DNA of 64,000 bases from JAVBPA01 sp031549925 (GCA_031549925.1 JAVBPA010000030.1:57074-121073), one strand, 5' to 3'. Shown: positions 36,780-46,765, counted from the stretch's first letter. Notes: a model not told the origin generated them from the letters alone. Translations and numbers: made by a program.

Positions 36780-38129
36780 ATGAAATGCAAAACTTTTCGT
36801 ATTTTTACGGATATAAACAGAAATGCTTTCCTGAATGTCAGCCGTTTATGGAAAAAATATGCGGTTTTTGCCTTGGTATGTTTTGCTGGAGCGCTCGCGT
36901 TAACCTTTTCTGCTCTTCTCTTTTATTGCGCGCAAATGTTGACTGCTATGCTCGATTTACCCTATCCGGATTACTGTATTGCGCTCAGTTATTCAACCGG
37001 AACCGATGATAAAGTTTATTCTGCTGAAATCGGAGATACAGGCGAATATCTGCTTTGGATGCTTCCAAAATTTGAAATAGTTGAAGAAGCTTTTTCGACA
37101 CAGAAATACAAACAGGAAACAAAACTTTTTTCATACGATAGCTCATATAAAAAGAGTGAAAATGAAAACAATCAGTTGCCGTGGACCGTTATTTTGGAAA
37201 GCGAATACGACGATGCTTTCCGGAAAGGAGAACGAATGTTGGTTAAAGGCAGGCATCTTACCGCCGAAGATTATTATAATGATAGCAATTCTGTTTTGAT
37301 TGATGAAGAAATGGCAAAGCTCAACGGATTAAATATCGGTTCTTCTTTTGAAATTTCCGGCGGGGATTTATATAATGTTGCCGGTATATTCCGCACAATT
37401 TCGTTTAATGCTGAGGTAAAAAGCAGCCTTGATATTCCTGTAAATATGATTTATTCTTCGGGTGTTCCAAAAGAAGCCGAAAGTCTTCATGCAATGTATA
37501 ATTTATATGTGAAATTCAAAGATGGAGTCACACGGGAAAAAGCTGGTAAATTACTTGAAAATCTAAAAGCTACGGGAATTTTAGGCGAATCGGTATACAA
37601 TGATTTTACCTTGTTACCCGTAAACGAACTTAATAAAATTTCGAACGAAGGACTTCACGACCTTTTCCGTATATCACTTTATCTTTGTTTTGCGGTTTCC
37701 GCAATCACCGTAATTGCGATATCTGTTTTCGGTACTTTTATGGTAAGATCAAGGCAGAAAGAAATATTTTTAAAGCGTGCTTTAGGCGAAAAAAATTCCG
37801 CTGTCTTTTTATGCTTTTTTACAGAATTTATCATAACCGCAATACCCTCCGCCGTTTTAGGAGCTGCGTTCTGCTTTGTTTTCATGTTCGGGTATTTGCA
37901 AAAGTTGTTTGTATATTTCGCAAATCAAATATCAGTTGAAAACATACACGCTTCATCGAGCATATTTATAGCAGAAACTGTAAGAATGAGCGGTAATATA
38001 GAACAAAACATCGGAGAAAAAGCGGTGTTCGCTGCAGCTGGTATAGCGGTTTCAGTGGTTTTGGTTGCTTCCGCGGTAAATTTATTGTATAATTGCGTCA
38101 AAACCAAATCCGTGACAATCCGGCTTTAA
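36780..38129 (+). CDS. FtsX/MacB-like permease A, set 2
   Basis: 449 residues from ATG 36780, one base after the previous stop, with GAAGGTGA as ribosome binding site; longer starts lie inside the lipoprotein gene. Classic MacB topology: helix 1 (about 22-48), an external domain with MLVKGRHLTAEDYYNDSNSVLIDEEMA, then helices near 340-362, 385-408 and 415-440. Pairs with the permease at 38143 as a LolC/LolE-like heterodimer. Confidence 0.85.
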   Translation: MKCKTFRIFTDINRNAFLNVSRLWKKYAVFALVCFAGALALTFSALLFYCAQMLTAMLDLPYPDYCIALSYSTGTDDKVYSAEIGDTGEYLLWMLPKFEIVEEAFSTQKYKQETKLFSYDSSYKKSENENNQLPWTVILESEYDDAFRKGERMLVKGRHLTAEDYYNDSNSVLIDEEMAKLNGLNIGSSFEISGGDLYNVAGIFRTISFNAEVKSSLDIPVNMIYSSGVPKEAESLHAMYNLYVKFKDGVTREKAGKLLENLKATGILGESVYNDFTLLPVNELNKISNEGLHDLFRISLYLCFAVSAITVIAISVFGTFMVRSRQKEIFLKRALGEKNSAVFLCFFTEFIITAIPSAVLGAAFCFVFMFGYLQKLFVYFANQISVENIHASSSIFIAETVRMSGNIEQNIGEKAVFAAAGIAVSVVLVASAVNLLYNCVKTKSVTIRL

Positions 38130-38142
38130 AAGGAGTTACGCT

Positions 38143-39369
38143 GTGTTTTTTATAAATCTTATTTTTATAAATATCCGCCGGCTCATAAAATTTACTTTGC
38201 CGCTTTTTTTGTTGGCGGCCGTAATCGCAGCGACAATTGTTTTTGCTGTTAAAACACATATAGCCGGAGAGGAAAAAATCGAAGAACTTTCAAAAAAATA
38301 TGTGACTACGGTTAACATTGTATATTATCCGCTGAAAACGCAGTCGGGCAAGAGCTACGGTGATGCGGTGATAATTACCGAAGAAGATATACAACCGTTT
38401 CTTGAATATCCCGAAATTGAATCGTTCAGCGGACTTCTTTCATATCCCAGCATGATAGATTTATGGCAAATAAATTTTGATCCGAAAACGCTTATTGATG
38501 ATTTGCAAATCGATGATATGAGTATGCTTGAATCTCTGCTGATTGAGGGAGTGCGGAATTCGGAATATTGCGATTACATTGAATTGATTGAAGGAGATCA
38601 TATCTCAGATAACGCTAAAGAAAAATATGTGTTGTTGTTATCGGATAAAGCGGCGGAAGTTTTAGGTCTTGAAGTCGGCGATACCGTTATCTTCGCATGT
38701 GAGGATTATCCGGAATACGAGCTTTTGCAATATGAATATAAAGTTGCGGGTATCGTGGCTTCAGATTCGTACCGTGCATATGTACCATATGAGGTTTTGA
38801 AAAAGCATTATGATATAAATGAAAATTACGCCGGAACACCCATTGCCGGAGTTTTTCATCTGAAATTTATAATGTCCACTCCCGATTCAGCCTCAGCATT
38901 TATGGAAAAATCATACGAATTTTTCCACGAGCGTTATTATTCGCTTCAAGCGGACGATTATGATTATAAAAAAGAAATTTACCCTATTAAAATGATGTTG
39001 AATTTAAATGATATAATAGCCGCTGTTATTGCTGTTGTCGGTTATGTTTTCCTGTTTCTGATAATCGTTCAGTCGATCGGAGTGAGGAGCAGGGAAGCGG
39101 CGGCATATATGCTGCTTTCCTGCCCGAAAAAAATGCTTCTTTCTATTTTCACCGCAGAAAAAGCGATTGTGTTGTTTTTCGGTTTTACCGCCGGATTTAT
39201 AGCCGGTAATATAGTTTTTTATTTCTCGGGCGGAAAAACCTTATCTTTTCCGATAACTGCTTTAATTATACTTACCGTAGCGTTTTTACTCGGTGTAGTT
39301 GTTTCAGCGGCTTCGGTTTTATACATATCGGCAAAAAAGCCAATGGAGGTAATAATTGCGAATGAATAA
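38143..39369 (+). CDS. FtsX/MacB-like permease B, set 2
   Basis: 408 residues, GTG start behind AAAGGAG. Helix 1 (12-33), external domain to about 285 (with VLLLSDKAAEVLGLEVGDTV, a MacB-domain hallmark), then three helices (290-315, 335-358, 370-395). Set 3 has a homologue at 43979. The stop overlaps the ATPase gene. Confidence 0.85.
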   Translation: MFFINLIFINIRRLIKFTLPLFLLAAVIAATIVFAVKTHIAGEEKIEELSKKYVTTVNIVYYPLKTQSGKSYGDAVIITEEDIQPFLEYPEIESFSGLLSYPSMIDLWQINFDPKTLIDDLQIDDMSMLESLLIEGVRNSEYCDYIELIEGDHISDNAKEKYVLLLSDKAAEVLGLEVGDTVIFACEDYPEYELLQYEYKVAGIVASDSYRAYVPYEVLKKHYDINENYAGTPIAGVFHLKFIMSTPDSASAFMEKSYEFFHERYYSLQADDYDYKKEIYPIKMMLNLNDIIAAVIAVVGYVFLFLIIVQSIGVRSREAAAYMLLSCPKKMLLSIFTAEKAIVLFFGFTAGFIAGNIVFYFSGGKTLSFPITALIILTVAFLLGVVVSAASVLYISAKKPMEVIIANE

Positions 39370-40066
39370 TGATATATCTTTGCTTTCTGTCTGTGATGTT
39401 TCATACGATTATACCACAAAAGCGGAAACAGTACATGCTTTGAAAAATGTAAGCCTTGATTTTCAAGCCGGCACTGTTTATGCTGTCACAGGCAGGTCAG
39501 GTTCGGGAAAATCGACTCTGCTTTCACTTCTTGCCGGATTTGACAAGGCTATGTCAGGTGATATCTTCTTTCGGGGAGAAAGTTATTCAAAGCTTGACAA
39601 AAACGAATTTCGCCGTAATAATGTCGGAGTCGTCTTTCAATCATATTACCTCGTCCCTCATCTCACGGTTGGCGAAAACATCCAGCTTTCTGCGGAAATA
39701 AACAAACGCTATAGTTTGAAATTTTATTCCAAAACGGAAAAAAATAAAACCGGATATTATACAGACGATTTATTGAAACGAGTCGGACTTCCGTCCGGAT
39801 ACGCTAAAAAACGGGCGTTAAATCTTTCCGGAGGGGAACAGCAGCGGGTTGCAATCGCACGTGCTATCGTCACAAACCCCAATATTATTCTCGCAGATGA
39901 ACCGACCGGAAACCTCGATAGCGAAAACGCCCGTAATATTTTCGGTATACTATGTGCACTGGCACGGAATGACGGAAAATGCGTGATCATCGTCACTCAC
40001 TCAACCGAGCTTGCACTGCTTTGCGATGAAGTAATCCGCCTCGCCGACGGTAGAAACGTGAATTAA
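39356..40066 (+). CDS. LolD/MacB-type ABC ATPase, set 2
   Basis: About 235 residues. The TTG at 39356 is six bases after GGAGG; the ATG at 39362 (12 bases away) is an alternative that would shorten it by two residues. Walker A GRSGSGKST, VFQSYYLVPH Q-loop, LSGGEQQRVAIARAI signature, ILADEPTGNLD Walker B. Closely resembles the set 3 ATPase at 45750, down to the KNEFRRNNVGVVFQS segment. Confidence 0.95.
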   Translation: MRMNNDISLLSVCDVSYDYTTKAETVHALKNVSLDFQAGTVYAVTGRSGSGKSTLLSLLAGFDKAMSGDIFFRGESYSKLDKNEFRRNNVGVVFQSYYLVPHLTVGENIQLSAEINKRYSLKFYSKTEKNKTGYYTDDLLKRVGLPSGYAKKRALNLSGGEQQRVAIARAIVTNPNIILADEPTGNLDSENARNIFGILCALARNDGKCVIIVTHSTELALLCDEVIRLADGRNVN

Positions 40067-40109
40067 ATAGAAATTATTTTTATTCATCATTAGGAAAATT
40101 TAGATTTTT

Positions 40110-40397
40110 TTATTCACGCTCAAAAATCGTAATATGGACAATATCACCGGGCTGTTTACCTATCTTTATACGAATTTCTTTTAATATTCCAATGATATAA
40201 CAAACGGAACCGTCCATATTTTTAACACCCATATTTACAATGCTCCCTTCGTATGGTACACCGTCGAATGTAGCATGGACTTTTACACGTCCTTTGTTAA
40301 ACTCATTGCGAATATCAAACGGGAACGGAACAAAAGCACCGCCTTGTTTTCCGGATTCCGTAATTACCGCGTCATATTCATAAAATTTTCCGTTCAT
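40110..40397 (-). CDS. DUF1905 family protein
   Basis: A 95-residue protein of the DUF1905 family, a small beta-barrel of unknown function. Marks: FVPFPFDIRNEFNKGRVKVHATFDG and the closing KQPGDIVHITIFERE. It lies alone, opposite in direction, between ABC sets 2 and 3. Ribosome binding site AAAAAGGAAA. Confidence 0.85.
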   Translation of the reverse strand: MNGKFYEYDAVITESGKQGGAFVPFPFDIRNEFNKGRVKVHATFDGVPYEGSIVNMGVKNMDGSVCYIIGILKEIRIKIGKQPGDIVHITIFERE

Positions 40398-40635
40398 TTT
40401 ATTTTTCCTTTTCCGAAATTCCGGAACAAAATTAAAAATTCATTCCAATAATTAAAATTAGAAGTAGAATAAATATATTTACAAAATATATCAAATATAG
40501 TAATATAATTATTTTAGAATGTAAATATATGTATAATTAACAAAATAAAAAACACTAAAAACAAACTCCGGCGATAATTTTATATAAAAATTCAAAAAAT
40601 TTGAAAACAAGCAATCAATTTTTTATTTATCAATA

Positions 40636-40675
40636 ATGAATAAAAGGGGATAGTCCGATGTGGGTGATATTTTAA
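40636..40675 (+). promoter_or_regulatory. Conserved leader motif with tiny open frame, copy 2
   Basis: ATGAATAAAAGGGGATAGTC and C follow the same order as copy 1 at 31076; after a G comes ATG (40658), opening a five-codon frame MWVIF. AAAGGGG is again its Shine-Dalgarno sequence. It lies about 90 bases before the lipoprotein start at 40751. The rest of the 353-base gap 40398-40750 shows no gene. Confidence 0.6.
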
Positions 40676-40750
40676 ATAATTGAACATAATTCTTATAGTT
40701 TTATTTTATTATGTTTTTATAAAAAATGAAAGGGTAAAAAAGGGTAAAAC

Positions 40751-42205
40751 ATGAAAAAATATTATATTATTTTAATGTATTTATTAGTTATAACGCTTTT
40801 ATTAATCGGATGCGAATCTAAAAATAATGAGGATATTGATATTCCCACAATTTCGCAAACATTAGAAAATGATCACGAAATTTCTGTTATAGAATATGAA
40901 GATAGCTATGAGGGAAAATTACAATATATAATCGACTATTTACATCGCATCAGTGAAGATATTGACAATCTTGCCGATTCCGGAATTAACACCGAGGAAC
41001 ATAAAATTATAAAAAACTTGGTCGATAATGCGATTGGGAACCGAGAAATAAAATATGAGCATGAAACTATTGTTATTGAAAATGATCTTAAATTAAATAC
41101 ATATATGCTCGACTCATATATTATTGATTTTTTTAACCAATACCCTGATGAAACATCGAAAGAAACAAATATTGTCGAGTTCATGAAATATATCTGTTAT
41201 TGGTTTCAAAAATATCATATGGATTCTGATTTAATATATGAAAATGAAAAATTTTATAACATGCTTTTCCCGAATACTGATAAACCGGAAAAAACAATCA
41301 ATGAAGACGGTTCAATTAATATATTTTTTAAAGATTATCAAGGAAAATTAGCAATACATCGCGGTAACCGGAATATACGGTTTGATCAGATTGGAAATGC
41401 CGACGTGAAAGTGTATGAAAATAACGCTGTTATAAATTTTGGATATTACGGAAATATCAGCGTTGCTCCTTTAAATGAATACGGAGCGGTGGGAAAAACT
41501 TCTATACTATACATTGAAAATACATCAGGCGTTTCGCTCGCAGACCTAGCATTCATAATGGGAGAATCAGTATATATCGGTAAAAATTCGAGTACCGAAG
41601 AAATAAATGCTGTTATACAAAATTTTAAAGAAACAAAAAATTCCGAAAATTATCTTACATTTCTCAAAGGACACCCTTCTCTTGTAACTCTTCTTATAAA
41701 CTACTGCGGATTGCAGGATATAAATAAACTTGTTGATGTTATTACCGAAGAAGGAATACAGTATTTGGATTTATCTTTTAATGATTTACTCGGAACAGTC
41801 GATTTTAGCGGATTTACAAATATTATATCATTATCACTACCCATTAACCATAATCTTGAAGAAATCATATTACCCGAAAATTGTTCTTCTTTAATGGATT
41901 TGAATATTGCGGAAACCAAAATTAAAAATCTTGATTTTTTAACCAATGTTAAAAAAATATCTCAATTATGGATCGAAAAAACAAACATTACAAGTTTATC
42001 TCAGCTTGCAGGCAAAGAAATTAAAACACTTTCATTTACAATTGAAGGAATGGATTACAGCGCAATAAGCGAAATTTCAGGTTTAAAACAACTCTATTTA
42101 CATGCAAACAAAATTGAAATTGATGAAGAATTCTTGCAAATGGTAAAAGAAATAAAAACGCTGGAGACTATATATTGCAATGATGGAACTATCAAAATCA
42201 AATAA
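40751..42205 (+). CDS. Leucine-rich-repeat-like lipoprotein, set 3
   Basis: A 484-residue lipoprotein; lipobox L-I-G-C with C21. Residues 25-300 are an acidic, unrecognised region with helical and beta segments. From about 300 to the end come irregular LRR-like units (IQYLDLSFNDLLG, SSLMDLNIAETKIKNLDFL, ISQLWIEKTNITSLSQL, LKQLYLHANKIEI). It corresponds to the lipoprotein at 35254, with a longer N-terminal region. Ribosome binding site AAAGGGTAAAA. Confidence 0.7.
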   Translation: MKKYYIILMYLLVITLLLIGCESKNNEDIDIPTISQTLENDHEISVIEYEDSYEGKLQYIIDYLHRISEDIDNLADSGINTEEHKIIKNLVDNAIGNREIKYEHETIVIENDLKLNTYMLDSYIIDFFNQYPDETSKETNIVEFMKYICYWFQKYHMDSDLIYENEKFYNMLFPNTDKPEKTINEDGSINIFFKDYQGKLAIHRGNRNIRFDQIGNADVKVYENNAVINFGYYGNISVAPLNEYGAVGKTSILYIENTSGVSLADLAFIMGESVYIGKNSSTEEINAVIQNFKETKNSENYLTFLKGHPSLVTLLINYCGLQDINKLVDVITEEGIQYLDLSFNDLLGTVDFSGFTNIISLSLPINHNLEEIILPENCSSLMDLNIAETKIKNLDFLTNVKKISQLWIEKTNITSLSQLAGKEIKTLSFTIEGMDYSAISEISGLKQLYLHANKIEIDEEFLQMVKEIKTLETIYCNDGTIKIK

Positions 42206-42623
42206 AACAAGAAATATTTATAGGATAACCGTATTTTTTATCATAATATTTTGCTTTACTTCATGTTCACATAGTCTTTTAGAACATGAAGGAGCTTTCG
42301 CGGAAACATTAAAAATTTATTTTTTGGAAGATGAAAACTATTGCGAACATATATTTCAATATGACCTAGCATCAAATCATACCGCAAATTTAGCTTATAA
42401 TTCATCGGAATACCACTATGTTATGTGTGTAAACTACGGAGTTGATCCGCTTTGTAAATTCGCTCCCGTTTTCGAAAAGCATAAGGCGGTTGATGATTAT
42501 GAAATGCCTCCGCCGGTTACATTATACAATGGAAGGCAATATATGATGATATATAAAAAATGCGAAATTTGTAATAAAAATGCGGGATATAAATATGTTC
42601 TTTTCCAAAAGGAAACAGATTAG
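42180..42623 (+). CDS. Small Cys/His-rich lipoprotein, set 3
   Basis: A 147-residue lipoprotein overlapping the LRR-like gene by 26 bases (ATG 42180, or ATG 42183). Hydrophobic 16-27, lipobox-like F-T-S-C with C29. The mature part repeats the pattern of the protein at 36305: CEHIF, then HYVMCVNYG, a further Cys and His, then IYKKCEICNKNAG. Conserved Cys and His against otherwise low identity suggests a metal site that matters. Confidence 0.65.
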   Translation: MMELSKSNKTRNIYRITVFFIIIFCFTSCSHSLLEHEGAFAETLKIYFLEDENYCEHIFQYDLASNHTANLAYNSSEYHYVMCVNYGVDPLCKFAPVFEKHKAVDDYEMPPPVTLYNGRQYMMIYKKCEICNKNAGYKYVLFQKETD

Positions 42624-43982
42624 ATGAAATACGCTCTTCGGAATCTTATTCGCATCCCAATGAGGACTATAATAATTTTTATAATTATATTTACCGTTTT
42701 AATACTGTTTATGTGGAGTATTTTTGCTGTTTCATTATGTTCGAAAGCTATAAACCGTGAAATAGGAACTTTGAACGGTACCGTAAAAATCACTGATGGA
42801 AACGCGTATTCTTCTTCAGGTAAATCTCCTTATAAAATAAACATAATTGACTACATAGCACAAAATTTTGGTTTGATAACGGATGTATATGCGCTGTATA
42901 ATTCCACTTGCGAAATCGAGGGGATTTTACCGTTGTCTTTTGAAGAAAATACAAAAAAGGATGGTTCTGATATTGGTTTTTTGACATTCTCTTTTAATGC
43001 ATGTACTTCTATGGATATAACTGAAAACGTTATAAACGGAAATGTATCGATTATCAGCGGTTCAGCGATAAAAATTGATGACAATAAGGATCGGAAATGT
43101 AAAATTGTTATTTCGGAAGCGCTTGCTTCTTTAAACAATATAAAACTCGGAGATACTCTTAAATTAAATTTTTTTTATAATAACGGATATAATAGCGTTT
43201 TATCAAAAGAAAATTTTGTTGTAGGAGGTATATACAAAATAAATGAAAAGCTTACAGGAAGTGCAAATTATACCTGCCAGATTCCTGAAAATACCGTTTA
43301 TATACCTTTTTCCACATATCAAACTATTTCCAGAGATTCTTTTTTACCCACAGAAGTATATTTTCGTCTAAAATATAATGATGAGAAAACTGTTAAAAAA
43401 TTGGAATCCCGTTTACACGCATTGGGATATACTGAAGTATCTCTTGTACTTTTCACTCCTGAAAATATAACTGCAGGTTTATCAAAGCTGATGGTTATGA
43501 CACAAATCACCGCTGTATTGCTGGTCATTTGCGGAAATATTGCTTTCCTTGTAATAATATTTTTAAACTTGCAATCACGTATTAATGAAATTGGTGTTTT
43601 ATCGGCTTTAGGTAATCCCAGAAATAAAACGGTAAATTCATTTTTTTTTGAAATAATAATTATCGCATTGGCTGCTTTTATTTTATCTGCTATGTTTTTT
43701 ACTTTCAGCGCTTATTTCGGAATGGATACTATAAACGGATATTTAAAATCAGATTCAATAGCTTCGGAATATTACAATACAACATCGGATGATTATTTTG
43801 AGATACAAGCTGAAAAAAACAGAACTGATAAACCAAATAAAGAATTTGTTTCTTATTTAGCAAATTCTATTATTTTTGCGGTTTTATGTGTTATTTTGAC
43901 AAGTTTCTCATCTTACATTTTGATAAAAATATATATCAGAAATCTTGTAGTAATGCGGGTTCTGGGGAGAAGTATAGAATGA
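42624..43982 (+). CDS. FtsX/MacB-like permease A, set 3
   Basis: 452 residues, ATG directly abutting the previous stop. Helix 1 (12-38), an external domain with KIVISEALASLNNIKLGDTLKLNFF, and helices near 290-315, 340-365 and 415-440. The cytoplasmic NLQSRINEIGVLSALGNPRNK loop is the FtsX coupling segment. Overlaps the next permease by ATGA. Confidence 0.85.
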   Translation: MKYALRNLIRIPMRTIIIFIIIFTVLILFMWSIFAVSLCSKAINREIGTLNGTVKITDGNAYSSSGKSPYKINIIDYIAQNFGLITDVYALYNSTCEIEGILPLSFEENTKKDGSDIGFLTFSFNACTSMDITENVINGNVSIISGSAIKIDDNKDRKCKIVISEALASLNNIKLGDTLKLNFFYNNGYNSVLSKENFVVGGIYKINEKLTGSANYTCQIPENTVYIPFSTYQTISRDSFLPTEVYFRLKYNDEKTVKKLESRLHALGYTEVSLVLFTPENITAGLSKLMVMTQITAVLLVICGNIAFLVIIFLNLQSRINEIGVLSALGNPRNKTVNSFFFEIIIIALAAFILSAMFFTFSAYFGMDTINGYLKSDSIASEYYNTTSDDYFEIQAEKNRTDKPNKEFVSYLANSIIFAVLCVILTSFSSYILIKIYIRNLVVMRVLGRSIE

Positions 43983-45748
43983 ATCTGTTGAAAAGAGCTT
44001 GTGTAAACCTAATAAGAATGCCTGTTCGTAATCTTTTATATTTAACCGTAATATTTATTATGGTTTTAATCACCGTAATTTGCGGTAAAATATACAATGT
44101 TGGAAAAACGGCGAAATCAAAACTCATTACCGAATATCCGATTATTGCAACAGTAATTCCTAAAAGCGATATCACTCCGGAAGGAATTAAAATTTCACTC
44201 CGTAAATTGCTGAATTTAGATGAATTATCGATTTTATTAAAATCCGATTCGGTTTACGCTTATAATATATCCCTGAATGCGGGAATGCTTGCAGAAGAAG
44301 AAATATTGTTTGAATTACCTGATAATCAAATTCTTTCCGCTGATCCTCTTCCCTCAATAGATATTAAAAATAACATTGTTTTGGCTGTCAACAATTTAAT
44401 GATGGAGCAGGAATTTTTGAACGGTTCATATAGAATAATCGAAGGAGAAAATTTCAGTGATGACGATGTGTACAACGGAAACGCTGTTATCATAATATCC
44501 AAAACAATTGCTGATATGTACGGGTTGAATGTGGGTGAACATATAAATTATAAAGTTTCCAATTCAAACGCTTACCGACAGTATGAAGTAAAGGGGATTT
44601 ATGAATCGGTTTCTGGTGAAGATATTTATTTGCTATACATACCTATATGTGATTTGTTCCACGATTGGGCTAATTTCATGGGAGGAGATTCGTTGGTTGA
44701 CAGAGAATATAACGGAATTGTCAGCCGAACAAAAGACAGTGTTGCGAGATTGGATTTTAATTTAAAAGGTTCGGAGTATATTTCGGATTTCATTTCTGAT
44801 GCGATTGAAAACGGCTTAGATTTTAAAAATTTTGAAATCATCGTAAACGACAAAGGATATAAAACCGCAGAAGCGGGAATTTCTGATGTTACTCGAATAT
44901 CACTTTTCATACTCATATTAGCGCTTTCCGCAGGTTTTATTATAATTATTTCAATAACTGTATATTGCAGAGGAACAAGAATCCGTGAGGCTATGATACT
45001 GCATTGTTTGGGTATGAAACGATTTCATATAACCGTTATGTTTGCTTTTGAAATATTAATTGTTTTTGCGGTTTCGGGAGGGGCAGGGATTACCGGCGGA
45101 ATAATTTTTTCAAATGCTTTGATAGAAGAGATTCGCAGCGAATACATAGTTGAAATTCAAAAAAAAGCAAATAAAAACGAATTAATAAAAGAATTTGTTA
45201 TAGAATTTAAAACAGCGGCAATGTCCTATCCGCTTTCTATAAATATGGATAATTCTTACAAAGCTATCCCTTTCGAAACGCTGTTCACTCCTGCCAAAAC
45301 AGCCGATCCCAACGACGGAAGAACATGGATAAGAGAAGAAAAATTTAATTTATACGGTACATCTGATACAATTATTGTTACCGGATATACAAACATTCTT
45401 TCAAACGGAAAAAATGGAGATGAAATTTTGGAAGAAGTGAACCGCATAACCGGATATGAATTTGAATGTACTGCGGGAAAAGATAGCGGTTATGCGATAG
45501 GAGATACTATACGTTTATGTAAAGGAGATATTGGGAGTATGTCGGCTATGGTTATAGATTTTCATTATAATAAAACTCAGTATATATCCCCAAAAATTGC
45601 TTATATAAATCTTCGTGTTGCCGGTTTAAATGATGAAGAAAACATTTCAGTCGCAATGAAAGATCTTGAATTAATTTGCAGTTATATGGGAGCTTCATCC
45701 TCTATTTACCGTTCGGTTAGGTATGACAGAGTTTTGGAGGCTGATTGA
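43979..45748 (+). CDS. FtsX/MacB-like permease B, set 3
   Basis: 589 residues from the ATG overlapping the preceding stop codon (ATGA); the upstream part of the frame lies in the previous gene. Helix 1 (20-40), external domain with IIISKTIADMYGLNVGEHINYK, two helices (310-335, 355-380), then an extra external region of about 200 residues at the C-terminus (AKTADPNDGRTWIREEKF and on). The usual fourth helix is not evident, so the protein seems to end outside, which is odd for the family. Confidence 0.75.
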   Translation: MNLLKRACVNLIRMPVRNLLYLTVIFIMVLITVICGKIYNVGKTAKSKLITEYPIIATVIPKSDITPEGIKISLRKLLNLDELSILLKSDSVYAYNISLNAGMLAEEEILFELPDNQILSADPLPSIDIKNNIVLAVNNLMMEQEFLNGSYRIIEGENFSDDDVYNGNAVIIISKTIADMYGLNVGEHINYKVSNSNAYRQYEVKGIYESVSGEDIYLLYIPICDLFHDWANFMGGDSLVDREYNGIVSRTKDSVARLDFNLKGSEYISDFISDAIENGLDFKNFEIIVNDKGYKTAEAGISDVTRISLFILILALSAGFIIIISITVYCRGTRIREAMILHCLGMKRFHITVMFAFEILIVFAVSGGAGITGGIIFSNALIEEIRSEYIVEIQKKANKNELIKEFVIEFKTAAMSYPLSINMDNSYKAIPFETLFTPAKTADPNDGRTWIREEKFNLYGTSDTIIVTGYTNILSNGKNGDEILEEVNRITGYEFECTAGKDSGYAIGDTIRLCKGDIGSMSAMVIDFHYNKTQYISPKIAYINLRVAGLNDEENISVAMKDLELICSYMGASSSIYRSVRYDRVLEAD

Positions 45749-45749
45749 T

Positions 45750-46415
45750 ATGGAAGATATACTTATTTTAGATAATATAATTTATAATTATTATACAAAA
45801 GCCGGACCTGTATACGCCGTTAAAAATGTTAACGCGGTTTTTAAAAGCGGAACATTATATGCTATAGTCGGTAAATCCGGTTCTGGGAAAAGCACTCTCC
45901 TTTCCTTGTGCGCAGGGCTTGACTTACCCGAATCAGGTGAAGTTTATTATATGAAAGAGCCGCTTTCAAAACTTGACCGTGATAAATACCGCAGAGAAAA
46001 TGCCGGAATGATATTCCAGTCCTTTTATCTTTTACCTCAGCTTACCGCTTGTGAAAATGTAGAGCTTTCGCTTGATTTAATAAAATATAGGGGAAACAGA
46101 AAAGAACGTGCACTTTCTTTGCTCGAACGTGTGGGACTTAGTGAATTTCATGCAAAAAAAAGACCGGTACAACTTTCGGGCGGAGAACAGCAGCGTGTAG
46201 CAATCGCCAGAACTCTCGCGCCTGATCCCTGTATAATATTAGCGGATGAACCTACAGGAAGCCTTGATATCGAAAACGGGCAAAACATAATCATGCTGCT
46301 TAAATCACTTGCTCACGAATCTGATAAATGTGTAATTGTGATTACACATGCTTCCGATATCGCAGATAAAGCGGATTATATTTATCGTATGTATGATGGT
46401 AAATTATCGGAATAA
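45750..46415 (+). CDS. LolD/MacB-type ABC ATPase, set 3
   Basis: 221 residues from ATG 45750 behind TTGGAGG, one base after the permease stop. Walker A GKSGSGKST, IFQSFYLLPQ Q-loop, LSGGEQQRVAIARTL signature, IILADEPTGSLD Walker B, ITHASD switch. Parallel to the set 2 ATPase. Confidence 0.95.
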   Translation: MEDILILDNIIYNYYTKAGPVYAVKNVNAVFKSGTLYAIVGKSGSGKSTLLSLCAGLDLPESGEVYYMKEPLSKLDRDKYRRENAGMIFQSFYLLPQLTACENVELSLDLIKYRGNRKERALSLLERVGLSEFHAKKRPVQLSGGEQQRVAIARTLAPDPCIILADEPTGSLDIENGQNIIMLLKSLAHESDKCVIVITHASDIADKADYIYRMYDGKLSE

Positions 46416-46428
46416 AATTATTTATTTC

Positions 46429-46474
46429 AAAAAAGCTATTCTTCGGTGAAATGCACCCTTGAATGGCTTTTTTC
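46429..46474 (+). terminator. Terminator of ABC set 3
   Basis: AAAAAGCTATTC pairs with GAATGGCTTTTT (one G-T pair), followed by T. The remaining sequence to 46765 is AT-rich with no gene. Confidence 0.8.
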
Positions 46475-46765
46475 GATTTTAAAATAATTAATTATTTATA
46501 TTTCCAAATTAGTTCAGCAAATAAAATATTTTAATAAATAAAAATTGATTTATAATATTATTTATGTTTTAATAGACATACTTTTTTTAAATTATTAAAT
46601 AAAAACCATATATAAAAACAATAGTTTTATTTGATTTATTGGAATTATAAAATATTTAAAATAATTCCATTACAAAAAATAATTTTTATATCAAAAATAA
46701 ATCAGCAATTACGGTCGAGTTTTCCAAGATGTTTTTTGATATACTTATTTTAGAGGATATAAAGT

